64,000 bases of DNA from Cohnella thermotolerans DSM 17683 (GTDB lineage Bacteria; Bacillota; Bacilli; Paenibacillales; Paenibacillaceae), in contig NZ_AUCP01000001.1 in assembly GCF_000429825.1 (NCBI RefSeq), forward strand, positions 248,001 to 312,000, written 5' to 3'. The number at the start of each line of letters is the position of its first letter. Within the stretch, counting starts at the first letter, position 1. The notes beneath the pieces are model-generated. The model was given only the letters and a program-made list of their open reading frames with translations, had not been told where the DNA came from and ran no database searches. Of this stretch, positions 41,940-51,758 are shown piece by piece. The position numbers were made by a program, and so were the translations under genes.

Positions 41940-42943
41940 GCTCCCGCCTCCGTCTCTTGGCGCATGCCGTAGATATGTTTGATCGTCTCTTCCAGCGGCG
42001 GGTCCTCGACCGTAATGTCCTCGAGGCGAACCCGGCCGATCCACGTGGCCAGCACCTGCTCGATCGCCGTCCGCCGGAGATCGACGGCCACCGTCAACGT
42101 CCGCCCTTCCGCGCGGACGACGCGCGCTCCGTCCGGAAGCGCCAGAGCCGCATCCGACACGGGATCGGCCAACGTAACGTTAATTGTCTTGCGGTTCAGA
42201 ACGTCCCGCTTCATCCGCTCGACCGGCTCGTCGAGCAGGAGGCCGCCGTGATGGATGACGACGACGCGCGAGCACAGCTCCTCCACGTCGCCCGCATCGT
42301 GGGACGTCAGGAAGACCGTCGTCTCTTCGCTGCGGTTGCGCTCCCGGATCAACTCGCGGATGCGCTGCTTCACGACGACGTCGAGCCCGATCGTCGGTTC
42401 GTCGAGGAACAGCAGCTGCGGACGATGAAGGAAGACGGCGGCGATCTCGCACCGCATCCGTTCCCCGAGCGACAGCTTGCGGACGGGCGTATGCAGGTAA
42501 GGGCCGAGCTCGAAGCGCTCGATCAGCTCGCGGCTTCTTCGCGCGTACTCGTCGCGGCGCATTTCGTATACCCGGCCGATCAGCTCGAACGTGTCGACGG
42601 GAGGCAAGTGGTACCAAAGCTGCGACTTCTGTCCGAAAACGGCGCCGATCCGGTAAGCGAGCTCGGCCCGCTGTCTCCAGGGCGACAAACCCAGCACCTC
42701 GGCCTCGCCGGACGACGGATGCAGAATGCCCGTCAACATCTTGATCGTCGTCGATTTGCCGGCGCCGTTCGGGCCGAGGAAAGCGACCGTCTCTCCTTGC
42801 TCGACATCGAGATCGATCCCTCGCACCGCCGGCTTCGTCTCCCATTGCGGACGGAACAGGGAACGCAGGCTGCCCCCGAGCCCCGGCTCCTTCCGCTTCA
42901 CCTTGAACGTCTTGCTCAACCCTCTCGTACGAAGCGCCAACAT
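41936..42943 (-). CDS. ABC-2 exporter ATPase (COG4586/DrrA-like)
   Basis: The 335-residue ATPase has Walker A GPNGAGKSTT (57-66), the family-specific segment AVFGQKSQLWYHLPPVDTFE, signature KLSLGERMRCEIAA, Walker B LLFLDEPTIGLD and LTSHDAGDVEELC. A C-terminal 90-residue domain follows, as in COG4586. ATG 42943 follows GGGGGAG. It heads a three-gene exporter operon preceded by a candidate ykkC-family riboswitch, so its expression is probably ligand controlled. Substrate unknown. Confidence 0.92.
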   Translation of the reverse strand: MLALRTRGLSKTFKVKRKEPGLGGSLRSLFRPQWETKPAVRGIDLDVEQGETVAFLGPNGAGKSTTIKMLTGILHPSSGEAEVLGLSPWRQRAELAYRIGAVFGQKSQLWYHLPPVDTFELIGRVYEMRRDEYARRSRELIERFELGPYLHTPVRKLSLGERMRCEIAAVFLHRPQLLFLDEPTIGLDVVVKQRIRELIRERNRSEETTVFLTSHDAGDVEELCSRVVVIHHGGLLLDEPVERMKRDVLNRKTINVTLADPVSDAALALPDGARVVRAEGRTLTVAVDLRRTAIEQVLATWIGRVRLEDITVEDPPLEETIKHIYGMRQETEAGA

Positions 42944-42989
42944 GGCCCGATACTCCCCCTGTCTCCATTTGCCTCTGTCGTGGTAAAGC

Positions 42990-43042
42990 AAAAAAGACCC
43001 CGGCCCGCTCCGCGTCGAATGCGGAACTTGCCGAAGGTCTTT
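42990..43042 (-). terminator. Expression-platform terminator of the candidate riboswitch
   Basis: On the minus strand AAAGACC ... GGTCTTT closes a long stem with inner pairings CGGC/GCCG and TCCGC/GCGGA, followed by TTTTTTG. The 5' arm shares GACC with the conserved aptamer segment GGGATAAAAGACC, giving mutually exclusive folds. Confidence 0.8.
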
Positions 43043-43140
43043 TATCCCTACGGTGTAGCGCGGCGCCTTGCCGCCAGCCGGTCTCGCTCGGTTCGCCCGC
43101 CGGGTCGCCCTCCCGCGGCGTCGGATCCCTAGAAACCCTT
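43030..43140 (-). ncRNA. ykkC/yxkD-family riboswitch aptamer (candidate)
   Basis: Minus-strand RNA carries the class landmarks in order: TTTCTAGGGATCCG at the 5' end (about 43121-43134), GCGAACCGAGCGAGACCGG in the middle, and TACACCGTAGGGATAAAAG at the 3' end (43040-43056). These correspond to the CUAGGG.UCCG, GGUCCGAG and ACACsG.GGGAUAAAAG elements of ykkC RNAs. The sequence after GATAAAAG differs from the guanidine-I consensus (CCCGGGAG) and ACACCG replaces ACACGG, so it may belong to a variant (ppGpp, PRPP or nucleotide-binding) subclass. Because the terminator arm overlaps the aptamer 3' end, ligand binding should turn expression on. Confidence 0.72.
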
Positions 43141-43215
43141 CCGTTTGATGTAACATATTACCAGCGGAACGGCGCTTTGGCAATCCCTTTTTTGCACGAG
43201 CAACCGTTGCCCGAC

Positions 43216-43458
43216 TCAAGCGGTGTACAGCAGATCCTCCATGATCGTCAGCAGCCGCTGCCGCATCCGCTTCAACTTTTCGACCGCCCGGTCCGCCATC
43301 GGCTCCGCGCCCGCCATCTTCTTCATGACGCCGAGCATCCGGTGCGCCTCGCTGATCTCGGAAATTTCGCGGCTGAACGCCATGTGCCGGTCGTACTTCT
43401 TGACTCTGTGCAGCAGATCCGCCGTGCTTGCCCACAGTTGTTCGAAGGTCGGTGTCAT
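43216..43458 (-). CDS. Small helical protein of unknown function, 80 aa
   Basis: ATG 43458 (MTPTFEQLWASTADLLHRVK) has AAAGGA 8 bases upstream; the ATG nine bases earlier is too close. The product is fully helical and rich in Lys/Arg/Met (MLGVMKKMAGAEPMADRAVE, then LKRMRQRLLTIMEDL). It has no cysteine or membrane segment. It lies between the exporter leader and the pyrE terminator; no family recognised. Confidence 0.6.
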   Translation of the reverse strand: MTPTFEQLWASTADLLHRVKKYDRHMAFSREISEISEAHRMLGVMKKMAGAEPMADRAVEKLKRMRQRLLTIMEDLLYTA

Positions 43459-43524
43459 TGCATTCATCCTTTCCGGAACAAAGTATACCCCTTATCTACC
43501 CCCTCGGCGGCCGCTTGAAACGCA

Positions 43525-43560
43525 AAAAACCTCCAACCGGGCGGGCCGGATTGGAGGTTG
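43525..43560 (-). terminator. Terminator of the pyr operon
   Basis: AACCTCCAA pairs with TTGGAGGTT around a GC-rich loop. On the minus strand it runs into TTTTTTG, 27 bases past pyrE. Confidence 0.92.
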
Positions 43561-43586
43561 GAGCCGGACATGCGCTTGCAGCCGAC

Positions 43587-44234
43587 TTAAACGCCGAATG
43601 CCGACGGATTCTCGCGCCACGACTTCAGCAGCGCGACGTCTTCCTCGCGGATCGCGCCGCTCTCGAGCGCGACGGAGATGAGCGCCGTATAGTTGGAGAG
43701 CGTGTCGAGCGGAATATTCTCCGCCGCGAACGCATCGAGCGCCTGGGCGAACTGGTAGGTGAAAATGGCGACGACGCCCTGCACGACGCAGCCGGCTTCG
43801 CGGACGGCGACGGCCGCCTTGAGCGAGCTGCCGCCGGTCGAGATCAAATCCTCGATCAGCACGACCTTCTGGCCCGGCTCGAAGTGCCCTTCGATCTGGT
43901 TCGTCTTGCCGTGCCCTTTCGCCTTGTCGCGGACGTACAGCATCGGCAGGCCGAGCTTCTGGGCGACCCAGGCGGCGTGCGGGATGCCGCCGGTGGCGAT
44001 GCCGGCGACCGCCTGGCAATCCGGATAACGGCTGCGGATGACGGCGGCGAAGCCTTCGGCGATCAGCTCGCGGATGGCCGGGTAGGACATCGTCAGCCGG
44101 TTGTCGCAATAGATCGGCGATTTGATGCCGGACGTCCAGGTGAAGGGCTCGTTCGGGCGCAAGGCGACGGCGCCTATGCTCAGCAGGCTTTTGGCGATTT
44201 CGTTCGGCAGTTGCTCCAGTTGGACGGTGGACAT
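43587..44234 (-). CDS. pyrE: Orotate phosphoribosyltransferase
   Basis: The 215-residue enzyme joins orotate to PRPP to give OMP. FTWTSGIKSPIYCDNRLTMS, GIATGGIPHAAWVAQKLGLP and the PRPP-binding loop VVLIEDLISTGGSS are all intact. The ATG at 44234 overlaps the pyrF stop (TAATG). It is the last gene of the operon, before the terminator. Confidence 0.97.
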   Translation of the reverse strand: MSTVQLEQLPNEIAKSLLSIGAVALRPNEPFTWTSGIKSPIYCDNRLTMSYPAIRELIAEGFAAVIRSRYPDCQAVAGIATGGIPHAAWVAQKLGLPMLYVRDKAKGHGKTNQIEGHFEPGQKVVLIEDLISTGGSSLKAAVAVREAGCVVQGVVAIFTYQFAQALDAFAAENIPLDTLSNYTALISVALESGAIREEDVALLKSWRENPSAFGV

Positions 44235-44968
44235 TACGAGCTCATCTCCTCAACAATGGTTTGAAAAGCTTGAACGGGATCCGGCGCGCCGGTAATCGGC
44301 CTGCCGATGACGAGGTAGTCGGTGCCGCCCCGCACCGCATCCAGCGGCGTCGTCATGCGCGACTGGTCGCCGGCGTCGGCGCCGCGGGGCCGGATGCCCG
44401 GCGTGACGGTTGCGAAGTCCGCGCCGCAGGCGGACTTGATCGCCGCCACTTCGAGCGGGGAGGCGACGACGCCGTCCAGTCCGGCGGACTTGGCCAAGCG
44501 GGCGTAACGCACGACCGCATCCTCTACCGGGCCGGGAATGCCGATCTCGTCGTTTAGCGTCGCCTGGCTTGTGCTCGTCAGCTGCGTAACGGCGATAATG
44601 AGCGGCCGGTTGGGCGCGTCGCCCGCTTCGATCGCATCCCGCACGCCTTGGACGGCGGCGCTCATCATGGCCGAACCTCCGGCCGCGTGAACGTTGAACA
44701 TGTCCACGCCGAGCCGGGCGATGCTGCGCGCTCCGCCTCTGACCGTGTTGGGAATGTCGTGCATTTTCACGTCGAGAAAAACGTTGAAGCCTCGCGCCTT
44801 CAGCTCGCGCACGATGTCGGGACCGGCGGCGTAGAACAGCTCCATCCCCACCTTCGCCCAGCATCCGCTTCCTTGCAGCCGTTCGGCCAGCTGCAGCGCG
44901 GCCCGGGCGTCCGGCTTGTCCAGCGCCACCATCACCTTCGACGCCGCTTCGCTTCGAGTCAATGCCAT
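44234..44968 (-). CDS. pyrF: Orotidine 5'-phosphate decarboxylase
   Basis: The 244-residue TIM-barrel enzyme converts OMP to UMP. The catalytic DVKMHDIPNT (Asp66, Lys68, Asp71) is intact, as are VTPGIRPRG and GRPITGAPDP at the phosphate site. ATG 44968 follows GGAGGCCTAT. It is separated from carB by about 90 bases containing a large hairpin; pyrK and pyrD, which normally lie there in Bacillus, are absent. Confidence 0.97.
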   Translation of the reverse strand: MALTRSEAASKVMVALDKPDARAALQLAERLQGSGCWAKVGMELFYAAGPDIVRELKARGFNVFLDVKMHDIPNTVRGGARSIARLGVDMFNVHAAGGSAMMSAAVQGVRDAIEAGDAPNRPLIIAVTQLTSTSQATLNDEIGIPGPVEDAVVRYARLAKSAGLDGVVASPLEVAAIKSACGADFATVTPGIRPRGADAGDQSRMTTPLDAVRGGTDYLVIGRPITGAPDPVQAFQTIVEEMSS

Positions 44969-45004
44969 ATAGGCCTCCTATTTCTTCTATTTTGTTCATA
45001 TAGA

Positions 45005-45046
45005 AGCCCGATCTCCCTCCCGCTTCGAACGGGTGGGAAACCGGGC
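45005..45046 (-). promoter_or_regulatory. Large hairpin between carB and pyrF
   Basis: GCCCGATCTCCCTCCCGCTT pairs with the following complementary run ending CCGGGC at 45046, with a 6-base loop around TTCGAA. No T run follows on the minus strand, so it is better read as a processing, stability or partial-attenuation element than as a terminator. Confidence 0.5.
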
Positions 45047-45060
45047 GTAAACCGATCGGC

Positions 45061-48000
45061 TTAAGCTTGCAGAACCGGCATCGGCGAGCTGGAGAAGCGG
45101 AGCGACTCCAGCATGTGCAGCAGCGCGCGGGCCGTATCGAGCGAAGTCAGGCAGACGACGCCGTTCTCGACCGCTTCGCGGCGGATGCGGAAGCCGTCGC
45201 GTTCCGGCGTTTTGCCTTTCGTCAGCGTGTTGACGACGAACTGCGCCTGGCCGGTGCGGATGAGGTCGAGAATGTTCGGCGAGCTCTCGCTCAGCTTGTT
45301 GACGCGCTTGACGCGCATGCCCGCCTTCTCGAGCGCGTCGGCGGTGCCGCCCGTGGCGAGCAGCTTGTAGCCGAGGTTGTAGAAGCCTTGCAAAATTTCG
45401 ATCGCTTCATCCTTGTCCTTGTCGGCGATCGTGGCGATGATCGAGCCGGATTGCGGTATTTTCATACCGGAGCCGATGAGGCCTTTGAACAACGCCTTGG
45501 CGAAGTGGCGGTCGCGGCCCATGACTTCGCCGGTAGACTTCATCTCCGGCGTCAGCGTCGGGTCGACGCGGCGCAGCTTGGCGAAGGAGAAGACCGGCAC
45601 CTTGACGGAGACGAATTCGTCTTCCGGCCACAGCCCTTCCTTGTAGCCGAGGTCGGCCAGCTTCACGCCGAGAATCGCCTGCGTCGCGAGGTTGGCCATC
45701 GGCACGTTCGTCACCTTGGACAGGAACGGCACCGTGCGCGAGGAGCGCGGATTGACTTCGATGACGTACACTTTGTCTTGCCAGACGACGAACTGAATGT
45801 TGACCAGGCCGACCGTCTTCAGCTCCTTGGCGATGCGGATCGTAATGTCGATCGCCTGGCGCTTGACATCTTCCGACAGCGTCTGCGGCGGATAAACCGC
45901 GATCGAGTCGCCGGAGTGGACGCCCGCGCGCTCGACGTGCTCCATAATGCCCGGGATGAGCACCGTCTCACCGTCGCAGATGGCGTCGACTTCGATCTCT
46001 TTGCCGAGCATGTAGCGGTCGATCAGCACCGGATGCTCCGGATTGATCTTGACGGCCACCTTCATGTAGTTGAGCAGCTCCTCGTCGGAGTAGACGATCT
46101 CCATCGCGCGTCCGCCGAGGACGTACGAAGGACGGACGAGCACCGGATAGCCGAGCTCGCGGGCCGTGCCGACCGCTTCCTCGACGGAAGTGACCGTGCT
46201 GCCCTTCGGCTGCGGAATGTTCAGCTTGCGAAGCAGCGCTTCGAACCGTTTGCGGTCTTCCGCTTCATCGATGCTGTCGAGCGACGTGCCGAGAATGCGC
46301 ACGCCTGCTTTGGCCAGCGGGCCGGCCAGGTTGATCGCCGTCTGGCCGCCGAACTGCACGATGACGCCGATCGGCTGCTCCTGCTCGATGACGTTCATGA
46401 CGTCCTCGAAGAAGAGCGGTTCGAAGTACAGGCGGTCGGACGTGTTGAAGTCGGTGGACACCGTCTCCGGGTTGTTGTTGATGATGACCGCTTCATAGCC
46501 GGCGTTGCGGAGCGCCCATACGGCGTGGACGGTCGAGTAGTCGAACTCGATGCCCTGGCCGATCCGGATCGGGCCGGAGCCGAGCACGATCACTTTCTTT
46601 TTGTCGCTGGGCAGCACTTCGTTCTCGGTCTCGTAGGTCGAATAGTAGTACGGCGTCGTCGCTTCGAATTCGGCCGCGCACGTGTCGACCATCTTGTAAA
46701 CCGGCTTCACGCCTTGCTGCAGACGGTAAGCGCGCACGTCGGCTTCGGCCGTGTGCGGGGCGCCGGCGCCCTGGCCTTCGCGGCGGAGCTCGGCGATCGC
46801 CCGGTCGGTGAAGCCCATGCGCTTCGCTTTCAGCAGCGTCTCCTTCGTCAGTCCCGGCTCGCGGCGGATGACATCCTCGAACGAGATGATCCGCTCGATC
46901 TTATCCAGGAACCACCAGTCGATGCTCGTCGTGTCCTGGATGGATTGGAGCGTCCAGCCGCGGCGGAACGCTTCCGCGATGAGGAACAGCCGCTCGTCGT
47001 CCGCTTTGGCAAGGCGCGCCTTGAGCGTCTCGTCGTCGATCTCGCTCGCGCCTCTCAGCAGGAGGCGGTGCACGCCGATCTCCAGCGAACGGACAGCCTT
47101 GTGAATCGATTCCTCGAACGTGCGTCCGATCGCCATCACTTCTCCGGTCGCCTTCATTTGCGTGCCGAGCTTGCGGTTCGCGTCGGTAAATTTATCGAAC
47201 GGCCAGCGCGGAATTTTGCTGACGATGTAGTCCAGCGTCGGCTCGAAGCAGGCGTACGTTTGGCCCGTAACGGGGTTGACGATCTCGTCCAGCGTGTAGC
47301 CGACCGCGATTTTGGCCGCCATCTTGGCGATCGGGTAGCCGGTCGCCTTGGAAGCGAGCGCCGACGAGCGGCTGACGCGCGGATTGACTTCGATCACGTA
47401 ATATTGATAGCTGTGCGGATCGAGCGCGAACTGCACGTTGCAGCCGCCTTCGATGTTCAGGGCGCGAATGATCTTGAGCGATGCCGAGCGGAGCATTTGG
47501 TACTCGCGGTCGGACAGCGTCTGGCTCGGCGCGACGACGATGCTGTCGCCCGTATGGACGCCGACGGGGTCGAGGTTCTCCATGTTGCACACGACGATGC
47601 AGTTGTCGTTCGCATCGCGCATCACTTCGTATTCGACTTCCTTCATGCCGGCGATCGACTTCTCGATGAGGCACTGGCCGATCGGGCTGTAGCGGATGCC
47701 GTTCGCGACCGTCTCGCGCAGCTCTTCCTCGCTTCCCACGATGCCGCCGCCCGTGCCGCCCAGCGTATAAGCCGGACGCACGATGACCGGATAGCCGATC
47801 CGGTTCGCGAATTCGACGGCCGCTTCGACGGTCGTGACGATGTCGCTCTCCGGCACCGGCTGATCCAGCTCGCGCATAAGGGCGCGGAACAGGTCGCGGT
47901 CTTCGGCGCGCTCGATTGCGGCCAATTGGGTGCCGAGCAGCTTGACGCCTTCCTGCTCCAGCACGCCCGCGCGGGCCAGCTCGACGGCCATGTTCAGGCC

Positions 48001-48282
48001 CGTCTGTCCGCCCAGCGTCGGCAGCAGGCCGTCCGGCCGCTCCTGACGGATAATTTGCGAGACGAACTCGAGGTTGATCGGTTCGATATACACTTTGTCG
48101 GCCATGTTCGTGTCGGTCATGATCGTGGCCGGGTTGCTGTTGATGAGGACGACTTCGAGGCCTTCTTCCTTGAGCGCCTGGCACGCCTGGGTGCCCGCAT
48201 AGTCGAATTCCGCCGCTTGTCCGATGACGATCGGACCGGAGCCGATCACGAGAATTTTCTTGAGGTCTTTATTTCTGGGCAT
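45061..48282 (-). CDS. carB: Carbamoyl-phosphate synthase large subunit
   Basis: The 1073-residue two-domain synthetase has duplicated ATP-grasp halves: first [20 protein letters not shown] and [20 protein letters not shown], second [20 protein letters not shown] and [22 protein letters not shown]-terminal MGS-like allosteric domain begins near [20 protein letters not shown]. It assembles carbamoyl phosphate from bicarbonate, two ATP and ammonia channelled from CarA. ATG 48282 overlaps carA by 14 bases. Placement inside pyr genes marks it as the pyrimidine-specific pyrAB copy. Confidence 0.98.
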   Translation of the reverse strand: MPRNKDLKKILVIGSGPIVIGQAAEFDYAGTQACQALKEEGLEVVLINSNPATIMTDTNMADKVYIEPINLEFVSQIIRQERPDGLLPTLGGQTGLNMAVELARAGVLEQEGVKLLGTQLAAIERAEDRDLFRALMRELDQPVPESDIVTTVEAAVEFANRIGYPVIVRPAYTLGGTGGGIVGSEEELRETVANGIRYSPIGQCLIEKSIAGMKEVEYEVMRDANDNCIVVCNMENLDPVGVHTGDSIVVAPSQTLSDREYQMLRSASLKIIRALNIEGGCNVQFALDPHSYQYYVIEVNPRVSRSSALASKATGYPIAKMAAKIAVGYTLDEIVNPVTGQTYACFEPTLDYIVSKIPRWPFDKFTDANRKLGTQMKATGEVMAIGRTFEESIHKAVRSLEIGVHRLLLRGASEIDDETLKARLAKADDERLFLIAEAFRRGWTLQSIQDTTSIDWWFLDKIERIISFEDVIRREPGLTKETLLKAKRMGFTDRAIAELRREGQGAGAPHTAEADVRAYRLQQGVKPVYKMVDTCAAEFEATTPYYYSTYETENEVLPSDKKKVIVLGSGPIRIGQGIEFDYSTVHAVWALRNAGYEAVIINNNPETVSTDFNTSDRLYFEPLFFEDVMNVIEQEQPIGVIVQFGGQTAINLAGPLAKAGVRILGTSLDSIDEAEDRKRFEALLRKLNIPQPKGSTVTSVEEAVGTARELGYPVLVRPSYVLGGRAMEIVYSDEELLNYMKVAVKINPEHPVLIDRYMLGKEIEVDAICDGETVLIPGIMEHVERAGVHSGDSIAVYPPQTLSEDVKRQAIDITIRIAKELKTVGLVNIQFVVWQDKVYVIEVNPRSSRTVPFLSKVTNVPMANLATQAILGVKLADLGYKEGLWPEDEFVSVKVPVFSFAKLRRVDPTLTPEMKSTGEVMGRDRHFAKALFKGLIGSGMKIPQSGSIIATIADKDKDEAIEILQGFYNLGYKLLATGGTADALEKAGMRVKRVNKLSESSPNILDLIRTGQAQFVVNTLTKGKTPERDGFRIRREAVENGVVCLTSLDTARALLHMLESLRFSSSPMPVLQA

Positions 48283-49414
48283 ACTGCAGCTCTCCTCTCA
48301 GCATCTGGGCCAGCTCAGCCTGACGCGGCTTTTGCGGGTTGTTGCGCTTGTGCTCGCGGATCATCTCCAGGAAGCGGTCGAACAGGTAGCTGTTGTCGAA
48401 AGGACCCGGGGCCGCCTCCGGATGGTATTGAACGGTGAAGGCCGGATATTTCGTGTGCTTCAGACCTTCGATCGTCTTGTCGTTGTTGTTGATATGCGTC
48501 ACTTCGAGGTCCGTGCCCGCGATCGATTGCTCCTTGACCGTGTAGCCGTGGTTTTGCGAAGTGATGAAGCAGCGGCCGGAAGCCAGCTCCTTGACCGGAT
48601 GGTTGCCGCCGCGATGGCCGAACTTCAGCTTCTCCGTGTCCGCGCCGCAAGCGAGTGCGAACAGCTGGTGGCCGAGGCAAATGCCGAACAGCGGATATTC
48701 CCCGAGCAGCTCGCGAATGGTCTCCACGGCGTGGGGAACGTCCTTCGGATCCCCGGGGCCGTTGGACAGCTGGATGCCGTCCGGGTTCAGGCGGCGAATT
48801 TGGTCCGCCGTCGTGTCGTGCGGCACGACGACGACGTCGCAGCCGCGCTCGGTCAGCTCGCGAAGAATGCCGCTCTTGGCGCCGTAGTCGATCAGCACGA
48901 TGCGCTCGCGGCTTCCCGGGCTGGAGAATACGTGCTTCGTCGACGTGCGGGCCACTTGGTCGCGCAGCAGCGATGAAGCGGCCAGACGCTCGCGAAGCTC
49001 TTCCACGCGCTCGTTGCCCGTGGACAGAATGCCTTTCATCGTGCCGTGGCGGCGAAGAATGCGCGTCAGCATCCGGGTGTCGATCTCGCTGATCCCGACG
49101 ATGCCGTATTCCTTGAGCAGATGGCCCAGCGTATATTGCGCGCGCCAGTTGCTCGGAATGTCCTCGTGCCGGCGCACGACGAAGCCGTGAATATAGGGAC
49201 GCACCGATTCGAAATCGTCGCGGTTAATGCCGTAGTTGCCGATAAGCGGGAACGTCATGGTGACGATCTGACCGCAGTAGGAAGGGTCCGACAGCACCTC
49301 CTGGTAGCCGGTGATTCCCGTGTTGAACACGACTTCCCCGGTCGACGCGCCCTCCGCGCCGATGCTCTGTCCCGTGAACAGCGTGCCGTCTTCCAACAAC
49401 AATCTTGCTTGCAT
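48269..49414 (-). CDS. carA: Carbamoyl-phosphate synthase small (glutaminase) subunit
   Basis: The 381-residue subunit has the conserved CPSase N-domain ([20 protein letters not shown]) and a class I glutamine amidotransferase domain. The nucleophile elbow is [14 protein letters not shown] (Cys246), with the His/Glu pair in [11 protein letters not shown]. It hydrolyses glutamine and feeds ammonia to CarB. ATG 49414 follows AGGAGGAATCGGG, 55 bases after pyrC. Confidence 0.97.
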   Translation of the reverse strand: MQARLLLEDGTLFTGQSIGAEGASTGEVVFNTGITGYQEVLSDPSYCGQIVTMTFPLIGNYGINRDDFESVRPYIHGFVVRRHEDIPSNWRAQYTLGHLLKEYGIVGISEIDTRMLTRILRRHGTMKGILSTGNERVEELRERLAASSLLRDQVARTSTKHVFSSPGSRERIVLIDYGAKSGILRELTERGCDVVVVPHDTTADQIRRLNPDGIQLSNGPGDPKDVPHAVETIRELLGEYPLFGICLGHQLFALACGADTEKLKFGHRGGNHPVKELASGRCFITSQNHGYTVKEQSIAGTDLEVTHINNNDKTIEGLKHTKYPAFTVQYHPEAAPGPFDNSYLFDRFLEMIREHKRNNPQKPRQAELAQMLRGELQYAQK

Positions 49415-49469
49415 CCCGATTCCTCCTATGGTTTAAACTCGCAGCGCGTTGATCCGTGCTGTCCGGTGC

Positions 49470-50768
49470 TTAGCGAATGCCTTCTTCTTCCGTCCAAACG
49501 ACCCGTCCGTCCACCATCGTCAGCGTCGGCCAGCCGTACAGCTTCCAGCCGGCGAACGGGGTGTTGCGGCCTCTCGTCAGGAACGCTTCGGGGTCGACTT
49601 CCCGTTCGTTCTCCAGATCGATCAGAACGAGGTCGGCGGGTGCGCCCGGCTCCAGCTTCCCGGTGTCGAGCCCGAACACGCGAGCCGGGTCGCTCGTCAT
49701 GCGGCTGAGCAGGAAGCCGAGCGTCCAGCGGCCCGTTCGAACGAACTTCGTATAGAGCAGCGGGAACGCCGTCTCGAATCCGACGATGCCGAACGGCGCG
49801 CGTTCCATGCCCCGCGCCTTCTCTTCGGCGCTGTGCGGCGCGTGGTCGGTGACGATGATGTCGATCGTTCCTTCCTCAAGCGCCCGGATGCAAGCTTCGA
49901 CGTCGCGAGGGGTTCTCAGCGGAGGGTTCATTTTCCAATTGGCGTCCATCGTGTCCGGAATGTCTTCGTCGGACAGCACCAGATGGTGCGGACACACTTC
50001 GGCCGTCACGTTCACGCCGACCGATTTGCCCAGCTTGATCAGGCGGACCGACTGTTCCGTGCTGACGTGGCACACGTGGTAATGGACGCCCGTCGCTTCG
50101 GCCAGCAGAATGTCGCGCCCGACGTGAATCGCCTCCGATTCGTTCGGGATGCCCTTCAGGCCGTGCTTGCGGGAGAACGCTCCTTCCGTCACGGCGGCGC
50201 CTTCCACCAGCGAATCGTCCTCGCAATGGGCGATGACCGGCAGGCCGAGCGACTTGGCGAGGGCCATCGCGTTTTTCATCATCTGCGCGTTCTGGACGCC
50301 GACGCCGTCGTCGGTAAACCCGATCGCGCCGGCCTCCTTAAGGGCCGCGAAGTCGGTCAGCTCGCGGCCGAGCTCGTTCTTCGTAATGGCGGCGTAAGGC
50401 AACACCTTCACGACGCCTTCCGAAGCCGCCTTGTCCAGCACGTACCGGACCGTCTCCGGCGTGTCGGTGACCGGCCGCGTATTCGGCATGCAGGCGATCG
50501 TCGTGAAGCCGCCTTTGGCCGCCGAGCGCGTGCCGGACGCGATCGTCTCCTTGTATTCGAAGCCCGGCTCCCGCAGGTGCACGTGCATATCGATGAATCC
50601 CGGCGACAGCAGCTTGCCGGAGGCGTCGATCACTTCGCAGCCGTTCGTATCCGGCGACGCCGATCCGTCCGCCCACTCCGCGATTTTGCCGTCCTGCACC
50701 TTCAGGTGCCTTTTCACCAATTGCCGATCCCCGTCCACGAACAAGGCGTTCAATATCCAGGTTGTCAT
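49470..50768 (-). CDS. pyrC: Dihydroorotase, class I
   Basis: The 432-residue metal-dependent amidohydrolase shows FIDMHVHLREPG (His62, His64), metal-bridging Lys region VGFTDDGVGVQ, VIAHCEDDSL, YHVCHVST and VTDHAPHS. It cyclises carbamoyl aspartate to dihydroorotate. ATG 50768 follows GGAGGACGAACGAC; the longer frame upstream has no site. It is immediately downstream of pyrR where pyrB would normally sit. Confidence 0.96.
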   Translation of the reverse strand: MTTWILNALFVDGDRQLVKRHLKVQDGKIAEWADGSASPDTNGCEVIDASGKLLSPGFIDMHVHLREPGFEYKETIASGTRSAAKGGFTTIACMPNTRPVTDTPETVRYVLDKAASEGVVKVLPYAAITKNELGRELTDFAALKEAGAIGFTDDGVGVQNAQMMKNAMALAKSLGLPVIAHCEDDSLVEGAAVTEGAFSRKHGLKGIPNESEAIHVGRDILLAEATGVHYHVCHVSTEQSVRLIKLGKSVGVNVTAEVCPHHLVLSDEDIPDTMDANWKMNPPLRTPRDVEACIRALEEGTIDIIVTDHAPHSAEEKARGMERAPFGIVGFETAFPLLYTKFVRTGRWTLGFLLSRMTSDPARVFGLDTGKLEPGAPADLVLIDLENEREVDPEAFLTRGRNTPFAGWKLYGWPTLTMVDGRVVWTEEEGIR

Positions 50769-50818
50769 GTCGTTCGTCCTCCTCTGCCGCTTGCGCCTCT
50801 GTTCAACCCAACGGACGG

Positions 50819-50854
50819 TCATGCATCTTTATACATTATATTGTATATGCATGA
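50819..50854. repeat. Inverted repeat in the pyrR-pyrC gap
   Basis: TCATGCA (50819-50825) and TATACA (50830-50835) are mirrored by TGTATA (50842-50847) and TGCATGA (50848-50854). The repeat surrounds a TATAAT-like centre and is AT-rich against a GC-rich background, so it may be an operator over an internal promoter. Confidence 0.6.
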
Positions 50855-50868
50855 ACTTCTTTTGTCAC
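50840..50868 (-). promoter_or_regulatory. Possible internal promoter for pyrC-carA-carB-pyrF-pyrE
   Basis: On the minus strand GTGACA (50863-50868), 17 bases, TACAAT (50840-50845), about 70 bases before pyrC, overlapping the inverted repeat. Confidence 0.5.
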
Positions 50869-50925
50869 TATTGCGCCGCGGTTATGAATAAAAATTCACA
50901 TTTTGTTTGTCTCTTCCGGTTTCTC

Positions 50926-51630
<705 letters not shown>

Positions 51631-51657
51631 ATTTAAAGGTACCAGATTATTATTGGA

Positions 51658-51686
51658 ATTATCGCATTTTCGACAGGCTCTGTCAA
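51658..51686 (-). promoter_or_regulatory. pyr operon promoter
   Basis: On the minus strand a consensus TTGACA (51681-51686), 17 bases, GATAAT (51658-51663), about 25 bases before the PyrR-binding segment. Confidence 0.88.
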
Positions 51687-51697
51687 GGCATGAAGAA

Positions 51698-51729
51698 GCC
51701 CCGGGAGCCGATGAACCGGGGCCCGGGGC
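51698..51729 (-). terminator. Terminator after dapL
   Basis: GCCCCGGG pairs with CCCGGGGC over a 16-base loop, with TTCTTC after it on the minus strand. It separates dapL from the pyr promoter. Confidence 0.75.
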
Positions 51730-51758
51730 AGATGGAGCCGGATCGTCCGGCCCGGAAA

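Noticed and set aside
45067-48438. Long plus-strand frame of 1123 codons
   Set aside because: It mirrors carB/carA codon by codon; a typical antisense shadow in a high-GC gene.
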